From: Caulobacter vibrioides
GTDB lineage: Bacteria; Pseudomonadota; Alphaproteobacteria; Caulobacterales; Caulobacteraceae
NCBI RefSeq assembly: GCF_002310375.3
Contig: NZ_CP023315.3
Span: 1,364,001-1,428,000 of the forward strand
Direction: 5' to 3'
Length of the DNA: 64,000 bases
The notes beneath the pieces were generated by a model. That model worked only from the letters and a program-made list of their open reading frames with translations, did no database searches and had not been told where the DNA came from. Shown here one piece after another: positions 56,236 to 63,800 of the stretch. The stretch's first letter is position 1; every line of letters starts with the position of its first letter. The position numbers and the translations under genes are program-made.

Positions 56236-57228
56236 CTAGGTGGGACGGTTACTCTCATAGACCGCCCGCGCCATCGCGCGCGCCAGGCAGTCGGCCGCCG
56301 CCGAGCCGATCCGTGTCCGCAGCACGCCGCGCATCGGGTCGGGGCCCAGCGGCTTGGCGCCGGATGCCAGGGCGAACACCACATCGCCGTCGAAGGGCGT
56401 GTGGCAGGGGCGCACCGCCCGCGCCATGCCGTCATGGGCCATCATCGCCATGCGCTGGGCCTCGGCGGTCGACAGGTCGGCGGTCGTGGCCACCAGGGCC
56501 AGTGTGGTGTTGGCGCCGGCCGCAAGGCGCGCGCCCAGTTTCGAGTCGTCGGGAAGGGGCTCGATCGCCGGCGGCATGTCCCCGGGGCGGCGACCGCCGA
56601 ACTCGCCGTCGATCTCGAACGGCCAGGCCCAGAAGGTCTCGCCATCGGCCATATAGGCCGAGCCCACCGGGTTGGCCGCCACCAGGGCCGCCACGATCAG
56701 CCCGTCGCCCAGGTCGATCGAGGCCGACCCCAGTCCGCCCGGTCGCAGGCCCGCCATCGCGCCACGACCCGCGCCGACCGCGCCTAGCGGAAAGTCTTCG
56801 CTGGCCGCCTCGACCGCCCGCATGCCCAGGGCGCGATAGGGCGGGGTCAGTCCCCAGGCCTTGTCGCCGCCATTGGACAGGTCGTGCAGGCACGCCGCCG
56901 GCACGATCGGAATGGCCGGCGTGCCGGCGGTGATCCGCAGGCCGACATCCCGGTTCGACAGGGCCGACGCCACGCCGTCCGCCGCGCCGAGGCCAAACAC
57001 CGAGCCGCCCGAAAGGCAGATCGCGTGGGCCTTGGAGAAGCTGTTCTCGGGACGCAGGGTGTCGGTCTCGCGCACGGCGGGGCCGCCGCCGCGCACATCG
57101 ACGGCGGCGGTCCAGGCTTCCGGACACAGCACCACCGTGACGCCGGTGCGGACGGCCTCGTCCTCGACGCAGCCCACCTTCAGGCCGGGCACGTCGGTGA
57201 TCAGATTGCGGGGGCCGGGCTTGAGCAT
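56236..57228 (-). CDS. P1-family peptidase (DmpA/NylC-like Ntn hydrolase)
   Basis: A 330-aa P1 peptidase that self-cleaves to an N-terminal nucleophile. Motifs: NLITDVPGLKVGCVEDEAVR, CLSGGSVFGLGAADGVASAL, GAVGAGRGAMAGL, GLIVAALVAANPVGSAY. The cleavage region reads AGANTTLALVATTADLS, so the nucleophile would be Thr after Asn, as in NylC, rather than Gly-Ser as in DmpA. Probable activity: D-aminopeptidase/esterase or oligo-amide hydrolase. It is followed by tRNA-Leu on the other strand. Confidence 0.88.
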   Translation of the reverse strand: MLKPGPRNLITDVPGLKVGCVEDEAVRTGVTVVLCPEAWTAAVDVRGGGPAVRETDTLRPENSFSKAHAICLSGGSVFGLGAADGVASALSNRDVGLRITAGTPAIPIVPAACLHDLSNGGDKAWGLTPPYRALGMRAVEAASEDFPLGAVGAGRGAMAGLRPGGLGSASIDLGDGLIVAALVAANPVGSAYMADGETFWAWPFEIDGEFGGRRPGDMPPAIEPLPDDSKLGARLAAGANTTLALVATTADLSTAEAQRMAMMAHDGMARAVRPCHTPFDGDVVFALASGAKPLGPDPMRGVLRTRIGSAAADCLARAMARAVYESNRPT

Positions 57229-57295
57229 CGGGAATCTCCGTGTGGCGCGATGCTAAACCGTCCATCGCGCCTCTGGAATTCGCCGCGAACGCCTG

Positions 57296-58003
57296 CTAGG
57301 AAGACCACCCTTCGCGCAGGCGAAGACGTGCGGGCGTGGTGAAACTGGTAGACGCGCCGGACTCAAAATCCGGTTCCGAAAGGAGTGTCGGTTCGACCCC
57401 GACCGCCCGCACCAACTTCCTTTCTGTCTTTTGAGTCTCCGAAGCGGCCCGCCGGACCAGGCGGTTCAGCAGGACCCGTCCTTTCGGCCAGGCGCCGTGG
57501 CCTGAGGCCACATTGATGTGGCCCGCCCGGCCCAGATCCACGAACGCCGAGCCCCAGCCCCGCGCGAACGCCTCGGCCCGGTCGATCTCGACATAGGGAT
57601 CATCGCGGCTGGCCACGACCAGGCTCGGGAACGGCAGGCGCTGGCGCGGGATCGGCGAAAAGCCGACCAGCAGGCGGCCGGCCGGCCCCTCGCGATTGAC
57701 GTCAGCCGGCGCCACCAGCATGGCCCCAGCGACGCCGCGTCCGCCCGTCACCTGGGCGAAGTGGGCGACCAGCGCGCACCCCAGGCTGTGGGCCACCAGG
57801 ATCGCGCCGGGTCGCCGCCGCACGGCCTCGGCCAGGCTGATCGTCCAGTCGCCCAGCAGAGGGCGCTCCCAGTCCTGTTGCTCGACGCGCTTTGCGCCCG
57901 GCAGCGCCCGCTCCCAGTGCGACTGCCAGTGGTCGGGCCCCGAATTGTGGAGGCCCGGCACGATCAGGATCGGCGGCGTGGCGTCGCGGTTGGGGAGGGG
58001 CAT
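57296..58003 (-). CDS. RBBP9/YdeN-type alpha/beta hydrolase; frame runs antisense through tRNA-Leu
   Basis: A serine hydrolase of the RBBP9/YdeN family: ILIVPGLHNSGPDHWQSHWE, nucleophile elbow LVAHSLGCALVAH, acid residue VASRDDPYVE, and the late GRAGHINVASGHGAWPKG with the catalytic His. The normal fold ends near VRRAASETQKTERK, but there is no stop codon there: the frame continues for about 38 residues through the complement of tRNA-Leu (57330-57414) and stops at 57296. The tail (VEPTLLSEPDFESGAST) is the well-known antisense-tRNA-Leu translation. True C-terminus unknown. Confidence 0.82.
   Translation of the reverse strand: MPLPNRDATPPILIVPGLHNSGPDHWQSHWERALPGAKRVEQQDWERPLLGDWTISLAEAVRRRPGAILVAHSLGCALVAHFAQVTGGRGVAGAMLVAPADVNREGPAGRLLVGFSPIPRQRLPFPSLVVASRDDPYVEIDRAEAFARGWGSAFVDLGRAGHINVASGHGAWPKGRVLLNRLVRRAASETQKTERKLVRAVGVEPTLLSEPDFESGASTSFTTPARLRLREGWSS
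57330..57414 (+). tRNA. tRNA-Leu (anticodon CAA)
   Basis: GCGGGCG pairs with CGCCCGC; D-arm TGGTGAAACTGGTAGACGC; anticodon arm CCGGA-CTCAAAA-TCCGG with CAA at positions 34-36; long variable arm TTCCGAAAGGAG typical of class II; T-arm TCGG-TTCGACC-CCGA; A discriminator and encoded CCA. Reads UUG leucine codons. Confidence 0.96.
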
Positions 58004-58111
58004 CGTCGTCCGCCTGAGGTTTAGCGCTGGTGAGCGATCTCTAAGGCGGGGCGGGGCCCGCGCTCAATTCATATCAATTGAATAGGATTTAAGGAAAGCT
58101 GGGGTCTGCAC

Positions 58112-59152
58112 TCAAATCCCTCCAAACAACGCCTCGCACCCCGTCCCCGCCAATAGGGCGTCCGCCGCCGCGCGGTCAGCCGCCGACATCGCCCCGTAGG
58201 CCTGCCTCAGCGCCATCAGGCACTTGGCCTGGTAGGGGAAGGTCGGTTGGGTCCAGGGGCGGCCGTCGATCTCCGCCTCGACGGTCTCGGCTCCGCTCAT
58301 GGCGGCCTTGGCGTTGGCCAGCAGGAACGGCGCATAGACCCTGCCGATCTCGCTCAACAGGGGACGCAGGGCGTCGGCGAGGTCCGCGCGCGAGGCCCAG
58401 TGGGCGGCGTCGGGCTCCAGGCCAGACAGGTCCTCGACCCGGTCCAGCCAGGCGCGGACCCGGCGCGAGCGCTGGACGGTGATCGCCGCCGAGGTCGGTT
58501 CGATGATCGCCAGTTGCGACAGCTGGCCCTGGATGGCGAAGTCCGCCGCCGAGGGGCGCGCGCCCAGCACATAGCCTTGCCGTTCGATCAGGCCGTCCAG
58601 CACGTCGACGAGGCGCGCATAGCTGGCCTCGATCGTGGCGGCGGTGGTCGGGTTGGAGCCCACCACATAGAGGCGGTCGATCTGCCGCTTGGAGATCTCA
58701 CGCGCGGCGGTGTCGGCGATCGCGCCGGGCAGGGTGGGGTCGTGCCAGTAGATCAGCATCGGCCCGGCGTTCTCGATATCGGCCGCATGCGCCCAGCGGA
58801 AATGGAACATGGCCTTGGTCAGCCACTCGTCGGCGTAGTCCTCGATCAGGTCGTTGAGCATGGCGAGGACCGGATCGTCCGGGATCACCGAGCGGCCCGC
58901 GTGCTCGCGCTCGAGGCGGCGGATGATCGGCGTGGAGTCGGTCACCGCCTCGAAGCCATCGGTGGTGGGGAAGTAGAAGGTCGGCAGCAGCTTGACCTTC
59001 GGCTCGGGGAGGCCCGGCGGCGGGTTGCGATGGCTGCCCCAATGGATGGCGTGCGGGATGCGCCGAAAGCGCAGCAGCGCCAGCATCTTGCGGGTATAGG
59101 GCGATCCCGCCGCGCCCAGCAGGGCCAGCGGCGCCGAAGCCTGGTTGGACAT
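58112..59152 (-). CDS. Glutathione S-transferase family protein
   Basis: A 346-aa GST-like protein, longer than the usual 200-230 aa. The N-terminal thioredoxin-like domain has LLGAAGSPYTRKMLALLRFR (SPYTRK at the active-site position) and TDSTPIIRRLEREHAG, matching the glutathione-binding TDSTPI block. The C-terminal helical domain extends to residue 340 (ARPSAADFAIQGQLSQLAII). The extra C-terminal 80 residues (DGRPWTQPTFPYQAKCLMAL) contain no known domain. Start ATG 59152 has GGAGG upstream; a longer reading adds eight residues. Substrate unknown. Confidence 0.86.
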   Translation of the reverse strand: MSNQASAPLALLGAAGSPYTRKMLALLRFRRIPHAIHWGSHRNPPPGLPEPKVKLLPTFYFPTTDGFEAVTDSTPIIRRLEREHAGRSVIPDDPVLAMLNDLIEDYADEWLTKAMFHFRWAHAADIENAGPMLIYWHDPTLPGAIADTAAREISKRQIDRLYVVGSNPTTAATIEASYARLVDVLDGLIERQGYVLGARPSAADFAIQGQLSQLAIIEPTSAAITVQRSRRVRAWLDRVEDLSGLEPDAAHWASRADLADALRPLLSEIGRVYAPFLLANAKAAMSGAETVEAEIDGRPWTQPTFPYQAKCLMALRQAYGAMSAADRAAADALLAGTGCEALFGGI

Positions 59153-59232
59153 GTTCCCTCCGCCGTCGCTCATCATTGAGCTTTTGGCAGAGGGAATGCC
59201 GAAAGGGTCTCGTCGTCAAACTTCCCCTTGGG

Positions 59233-59712
59233 TCAGGCGATCTTGTCGCCCCGGTGCAGCGGATCGGGCAGGGGATCGCCCGCCTTCACGAACTGCAGCG
59301 ACACCGAGTTGATGCAGTAGCGCAGCCGGGTCGGCGCGGGGCCGTCGGGGAAGACGTGGCCCTGGTGGCTGTCGCAGCGGGCGCAGCGGGTCTCGATGCG
59401 GACCATGCCATAGGAGGTGTCGCGCACGCCGACCACGTGATCCTCGGCGAAAGGGGCGTAGAAGCTGGGCCAGCCGGTGCCGCTCTCGAACTTGGTCTCG
59501 TGCTTGAACAGCGGCAGGCCGCACAGGCGGCAGCCATAGACGCCGGGGCTCTTCTCGCCCAGCAGGCCGCCGCAGAACGGGGCCTCGGTGCCGTGGTGCA
59601 GCAGGACGCGGGCCTCCTCGGCCGTCAGGTCGGCCTCCAGGCGTTCGCGCTCGGGTTCGGTCGGCGGCGTGAGGTCAAAGCCGGCGGTTGAAAGGGTGGC
59701 TGCGTCTGTCAT
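59233..59712 (-). CDS. msrB: Peptide methionine-(R)-sulfoxide reductase MsrB
   Basis: A 159-aa MsrB that repairs methionine-R-sulfoxide. Zinc CxxC pairs YGCRLCGLPLF and TRCARCDSHQGHVF, FESGTGWPSFYAPF, and the catalytic Cys in RYCINSVSLQF are all present. ATG 59712 is right for the family; the frame is open further upstream but overlaps the pfpI region. It is divergent from the PfpI gene with 52 bp between starts. Confidence 0.96.
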   Translation of the reverse strand: MTDAATLSTAGFDLTPPTEPERERLEADLTAEEARVLLHHGTEAPFCGGLLGEKSPGVYGCRLCGLPLFKHETKFESGTGWPSFYAPFAEDHVVGVRDTSYGMVRIETRCARCDSHQGHVFPDGPAPTRLRYCINSVSLQFVKAGDPLPDPLHRGDKIA

Positions 59713-59764
59713 GAAGGCCAATGTAAGCGCTCGGGCGCTTTTTCGGTAGCACCAGGAGCCAACC

Positions 59765-60340
59765 ATGACCGTCGCCGTCGCCTTTCTGCAGCCGGGCTGG
59801 GCCGATTGGGAGGCCGGCGCGGTGCTGGCGCTGCTGCGCGAGCACCTGAAGGTGCAGATCGAGATCGCCACCCCGACCGGCGATCCGGAGACCTCGATCG
59901 GCGGCGTGCTGGCGGCGGCGGACTATCGCTTCGACGATCCGGTGCTCACCGACGCCGACGTCTTTCTGCTGATCGGCAGCGAGGCCTGGAGCGAGGGCGA
60001 GACCCCCGCGATCAGCGCGCTGATCCGCCAGGCCCTGGCCGACGGCAAGCCGGTGGCGGGCATCTGCGCCGGCACCACGGCCCTGGCGCGGGCGGGTCTG
60101 TTCGCGGGGCGCAAGCACACCTCCAACGGCAAGGACTGGCTGGAAGGCGTCGTGCCCGGCTATGCGGGCGCCGAGCACTATGTCGACACGCCCAGGGCGG
60201 TGACCGACGGCAAGCTGGTCAGCGCCTCGGGCCTGGCGCCGGTGACCTTCGCCGCCGCCGTGGCGCGGCTGGTGGCGCCCGAACAGGAAGCGCTGATCGC
60301 CGAGTATGAGGCGATGTTCGCGCGGGAGTTTGCGGGGTAG
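59765..60340 (+). CDS. DJ-1/PfpI family protein
   Basis: A 191-aa DJ-1/PfpI-superfamily protein. The nucleophile elbow GICAGTTALARAG carries the conserved Cys; VAVAFLQPGWADWEAGAVLA is the usual N-terminal strand and LIGSEAW the acidic-turn region. It may be a glyoxalase/deglycase-like or stress protein. A hairpin GAGCGGCGC-GATCC-GGCGCCGCTC (60361-60384) follows as a possible terminator. Confidence 0.9.
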   Translation: MTVAVAFLQPGWADWEAGAVLALLREHLKVQIEIATPTGDPETSIGGVLAAADYRFDDPVLTDADVFLLIGSEAWSEGETPAISALIRQALADGKPVAGICAGTTALARAGLFAGRKHTSNGKDWLEGVVPGYAGAEHYVDTPRAVTDGKLVSASGLAPVTFAAAVARLVAPEQEALIAEYEAMFAREFAG

Positions 60341-60401
60341 GCGGGGCAGGCAAAGCGAAGGAGCGGCGCGATCCGGCGCCGCTCAGAACACCAAAAATAT
60401 G

Positions 60402-60501
60402 TGTCATCCCGGGCGGCGTAGCCGACCCGGGACCCAGGGGCAAAGCGCAACGCGGTCGCCCCTGGGTCCCGGCTCTTCGCTGCGCTGCGGCCGGGATGAC
60501 A
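60402..60501. repeat. Long palindromic repeat (third copy of TGTCATCCCGG type)
   Basis: TGTCATCCCGGGCGGCGTAG at the left and CGGCCGGGATGACA at the right enclose CCGGGACCCAGGGGC / GCCCCTGGGTCCCGG. It lies between the convergent PfpI and GlcG-like genes. Confidence 0.87.
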
Positions 60502-60528
60502 TCGAACTTTTGGGTGGACGAAACGACC

Positions 60529-61029
60529 CTACTTCAGCGCCGCCTGGCCCGCCCGCGCCACGATCCCGTCCTGGGCGGCTGTGGCGCCCGAGACGCCGAT
60601 CGCGCCGACGATCTTGCCGTCGACCAGCAGCAGTTCGCCGCCTTCGACAGCGGTGGCGCCGGTGAAGATGGCGTTCAGCGTGCCGCTCTTGACCGCTTCC
60701 TGGAACACAGAGGTCGGGCGGCGGAAGTTGGCGGCTGTGACGGCCTTCTTAAGGGCGACCTCGTTCGAGCCGTACTGCGTGCCGTCCATCTTCTGGGCCA
60801 GGACCTGCTGGCCGTTGGATTCCAGGATCACGATGACCATGCTCCAGCCGTTCTTGCGGGCCTCGGCCTCGGCGGCGGCTGCGACCGCCCGGGCCTCGGC
60901 CAGGGTGATCACGCGGCTGGCGTACGGCGGGGCCGGCGCGCTGGCGGCGGCCGCCGGCGGGGTCTGGGCCAGGGCGGAGCCGCCGGTGAGGACCAGGGCG
61001 GCGGCGAGCAGGGCGAAAGTCTTGTTCAT
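60529..61029 (-). CDS. Secreted GlcG/HbpS-like (haem-degrading) domain protein
   Basis: A 166-aa protein with signal MNKTFALLAAALVLTGGSAL-AQ and a GlcG/HbpS domain: ITLAEARAVAAAAEAEARKN, GWSMVIVILESNGQQVLAQK, SNEVALKKAVTAANFRRPT and GGELLLVDGKIVGAIGVSGA. HbpS homologues bind haem or iron and act with sensors in the periplasm; no sensor kinase is adjacent. It is convergent with the PfpI gene and divergent from pccA. Confidence 0.9.
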   Translation of the reverse strand: MNKTFALLAAALVLTGGSALAQTPPAAAASAPAPPYASRVITLAEARAVAAAAEAEARKNGWSMVIVILESNGQQVLAQKMDGTQYGSNEVALKKAVTAANFRRPTSVFQEAVKSGTLNAIFTGATAVEGGELLLVDGKIVGAIGVSGATAAQDGIVARAGQAALK

Positions 61030-61154
61030 GGCGGCGCGACCTCGTTGTTCGGGGCGATGTTTCGGGTCCGGTTGGCGTGCGCCGAAGCTCTGGAGTCCGA
61101 TCTTCGGTAACCGGTGTCACGCCTAGTGGCGGGTCTAGCGCCGTAAGGGCAAGC

Positions 61155-61196
61155 TTGCAAACCCGGCGCGGCCTGATAGGCCGTGCTGCAAAGCAC
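61155..61196 (+). promoter_or_regulatory. TTGCAAA motifs and palindrome upstream of pccA
   Basis: TTGCAAA at 61155-61161 and the perfect palindrome GTGCTGCAAAGCAC (61183-61196; arms GTGCT/AGCAC) lie 26-67 bp before the pccA start. TTTGCAAA-type sites are those I recall for the PccR/MccR regulators of propionate genes in Rhodobacterales. The match is suggestive only. Confidence 0.35.
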
Positions 61197-61221
61197 AAAA
61201 AACTGCGGGCGGAAGTAGCCG

Positions 61222-63231
61222 ATGTTCTCGAAGATCCTGATCGCCAACCGTGGCGAGATCGCAGTCCGGGTGATCAAGACCTGCCGCCGTCTGGGCATCA
61301 AGACGGTGGTCGTCTACTCCGACGCCGATGCGGGCAGCCTGGCCGTGGAGATGGCCGACGAGACCGTGCACATCGGCGCCTCGCCGGCCGCCCAGTCCTA
61401 CCTCGTCGCCGACAAGATCATCGCCGCCTGCAAGCAGACGGGCGCGCAGGCCGTGCACCCTGGCTTTGGCTTCCTGTCCGAGAACGCCAGCTTCGCTCAG
61501 CGCTGCGCCGACGAGGGCATCGTCTTCATCGGCCCCAACCCCGGCGCCATCAGCGCCATGGGCGACAAGATCGAGAGCAAGAAGTTCGCCCAGGCCGCGG
61601 GCGTCTCCTGCGTTCCCGGCCATATCGGCGAGATCGCCGACACCGCCGAGGCCGTGAAGATCTCCGAGGAGATCGGCTATCCGGTGATGATCAAGGCCTC
61701 GGCCGGCGGCGGTGGCAAGGGCATCCGCGTGGCCTGGACCCGCCAGGACGTCGAGGAAGGCTTCCCGGCCGTGCGCGCCGAGGCCAAGGCCAGCTTTGGC
61801 GATGACCGCATCTTCATCGAGAAGTTCATCGAAAGCCCGCGCCACATCGAGATCCAGGTGCTGGGCGACAAGCACGGCAACGTCGTCCACCTGTTCGAGC
61901 GCGAATGCTCGATCCAGCGTCGGAATCAGAAGGTCATCGAGGAAGCCCCGTCGCCCCTGCTGGATGAGGCCACCCGCAACGCCATGGGCGCCCAGGCCGT
62001 CGCCCTGGCCAAGGCCGTGAACTACGATAGCGCCGGCACGGTCGAGTTCGTCGCCGGCCAGGACAAGAGCTTCTACTTCCTGGAGATGAACACCCGTCTG
62101 CAGGTCGAGCACCCGGTGACCGAGCTGATCACCGGCCTTGATCTGGTCGAGCAGATGATCCGCTCGGCCGTTGGGGAGAAGATGGCCTTTGGCCAGTCGG
62201 ACCTGAAGATCAACGGCTGGGCCATCGAAAGCCGCATCTACGCCGAGGATCCATACCGCAAGTTCCTGCCCTCGATCGGCCGCCTCGTGCGCTACGACCC
62301 GCCGGCGGAAGGCGAGAAGGACGGCCCCAATGGTGGTTATGTGGTCCGTAACGACGCCGGGGTGCGCGAAGGCGACGAGATCTCGATGTTCTACGACCCG
62401 ATGATCTCCAAGCTCTGCACCTGGGCGCCGACCCGCCTGGCGGCGATCGACGGCATGGGCCGGGCGCTGGAAGATTTCCACATCGAGGGCCTTGGCCAGA
62501 ACATCCCGTTCCTGGCGGCCGTGATGGATCAGGCGCGTTTCCGCTCGGGCAAGATCTCGACCAACTACATCAAGGACGAGTTCGCTGAAGGCTTCAACGG
62601 AACGGAGCCCACGTCCGCCCAGCTCGACATCATGACCGCCGTCGGGGCGGCCATGCAGCGCGTCTATGCGACCCGGGCCCGCAGCTACGAGTCCGGCCTG
62701 ATCGGCGAAGCCCGCGACGAGTGGGTGGTGGCGATCGGCGAGACCCGTCGGCGGGTCAAGGTCGGCGCCGAGGACGGCGCGGTGGCGGTTGAATTGCTCG
62801 ACGAAGGCCGCACCCTGTTCCTGACCGACATCGACTGGCGCCCGGGCAAGCCGGTGTTCAAGGCCGTGCTGAACGGCGTGGCCTTCACCGTCCAGGCCGC
62901 CCCGGCCGCCGAGGGCTTCACCATCCGTCACCGGGCGGCCAAGACCCGCGTGCTGGTGCTGACCCCGCGCTCGGCCGAGCTGCACGACAAGCTGCCCGAA
63001 AAGCAGGCCGCCGACACCTCCAAGCTGGTGCTCTCGCCGATGCCGGGGCTGGTGGTCTCGATGGACGTCATCGCCGGCCAGCAGGTGCGCGAGGGCGAGG
63101 TGGTCTGCGTGCTGGAAGCCATGAAGATGCAGAACATCATCCGCGCCGAGCGCGACGGCGTGGTCAAGGCGGTCAACGCCAAGGGCGGCGATCCGGTGGC
63201 GGCGGATGAAATTCTGGTTGAATTCGCGTAA
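61222..63231 (+). CDS. pccA: Propionyl/acetyl-CoA carboxylase biotin-containing alpha subunit
   Basis: A 669-aa biotin carboxylase plus biotin-carrier protein. N-terminal FSKILIANRGEIAVRVIKTC, ATP-grasp motif IKASAGGGGKGIRVAW, the EMNTRLQVEHPVTELITGLD catalytic block, then a BT-type linker domain (about 450-590) and the C-terminal biotin site VLEAMKMQNII with K635. The size and BT domain point to propionyl-CoA carboxylase alpha (propionate, odd-chain and branched-chain catabolism); a methylcrotonyl-CoA subunit is the alternative. The beta subunit gene is not in the window. Start ATG 61222. Confidence 0.92.
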   Translation: MFSKILIANRGEIAVRVIKTCRRLGIKTVVVYSDADAGSLAVEMADETVHIGASPAAQSYLVADKIIAACKQTGAQAVHPGFGFLSENASFAQRCADEGIVFIGPNPGAISAMGDKIESKKFAQAAGVSCVPGHIGEIADTAEAVKISEEIGYPVMIKASAGGGGKGIRVAWTRQDVEEGFPAVRAEAKASFGDDRIFIEKFIESPRHIEIQVLGDKHGNVVHLFERECSIQRRNQKVIEEAPSPLLDEATRNAMGAQAVALAKAVNYDSAGTVEFVAGQDKSFYFLEMNTRLQVEHPVTELITGLDLVEQMIRSAVGEKMAFGQSDLKINGWAIESRIYAEDPYRKFLPSIGRLVRYDPPAEGEKDGPNGGYVVRNDAGVREGDEISMFYDPMISKLCTWAPTRLAAIDGMGRALEDFHIEGLGQNIPFLAAVMDQARFRSGKISTNYIKDEFAEGFNGTEPTSAQLDIMTAVGAAMQRVYATRARSYESGLIGEARDEWVVAIGETRRRVKVGAEDGAVAVELLDEGRTLFLTDIDWRPGKPVFKAVLNGVAFTVQAAPAAEGFTIRHRAAKTRVLVLTPRSAELHDKLPEKQAADTSKLVLSPMPGLVVSMDVIAGQQVREGEVVCVLEAMKMQNIIRAERDGVVKAVNAKGGDPVAADEILVEFA

Positions 63232-63272
63232 AAGATGTTTTCCTCTTGATTTCGCGATCAGGAGGAATGGCC

Positions 63273-63728
63273 ATGACCTTCACCCAGACGATGCTGAGCT
63301 TCCAGGGTCGCCTTCGTCGTCGCGACCTTTGGATCTACTGGATCGGCCTGATCCTGGCGGGCGCCACGCTTTTTGTGTTGTTCGAGCGGCTGGTTGATAT
63401 CGACCTTGCCGAGCATCGGTCTTGGCTTGTCCCGCTTCTCCTGACCTGGCCAACCTATGCGCTGCTCGCCAAGCGCATGCATGACCGCAATCGCTCGGCC
63501 TGGTGGGCTCTGTTGCTGCTGGTCCCCGATCTGATCGGCTCATTGGACGCGATCATCGGCCTTCCGGAGGAGGTCTCGATGCCAAGCACGATTGTCGGCG
63601 GTCTGGTGGCGATCTGGTTCTTTATCGACTCTGGCTTGCTTGATGGAACGCCGGGGGACAACCGCTTTGGCCCGTCGCCGAAGGCGCCGCGCGAGCCTTC
63701 GGCGTCGCAGACGCCGGCTGTCGCCTAG
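63273..63728 (+). CDS. DUF805 membrane protein
   Basis: A 151-aa membrane protein of family DUF805. SFQGRLRRRDLWIYWIGLIL holds the GRxxRxxxW entry motif, and AKRMHDRNRSAWWALLLLVP is the conserved KR-HD-N-S-W block. Four TM helices and a Pro/Ser tail follow. The start is ATG 63273 (GGAGGA 6 nt upstream). Function unknown. It lies 41 bp after pccA. Confidence 0.88.
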   Translation: MTFTQTMLSFQGRLRRRDLWIYWIGLILAGATLFVLFERLVDIDLAEHRSWLVPLLLTWPTYALLAKRMHDRNRSAWWALLLLVPDLIGSLDAIIGLPEEVSMPSTIVGGLVAIWFFIDSGLLDGTPGDNRFGPSPKAPREPSASQTPAVA

Positions 63729-63800
63729 CTGCACTTCCAGCGGTGTCCCTCAACGCCTAGATTGCCGCGAGCGGTGCATCCACCGACTCGGAGCAGGCGA

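Noticed and set aside
61135..62985. 616-codon minus frame opposite pccA
   Set aside because: Antisense to a fully conserved carboxylase; no ribosome site or domain.
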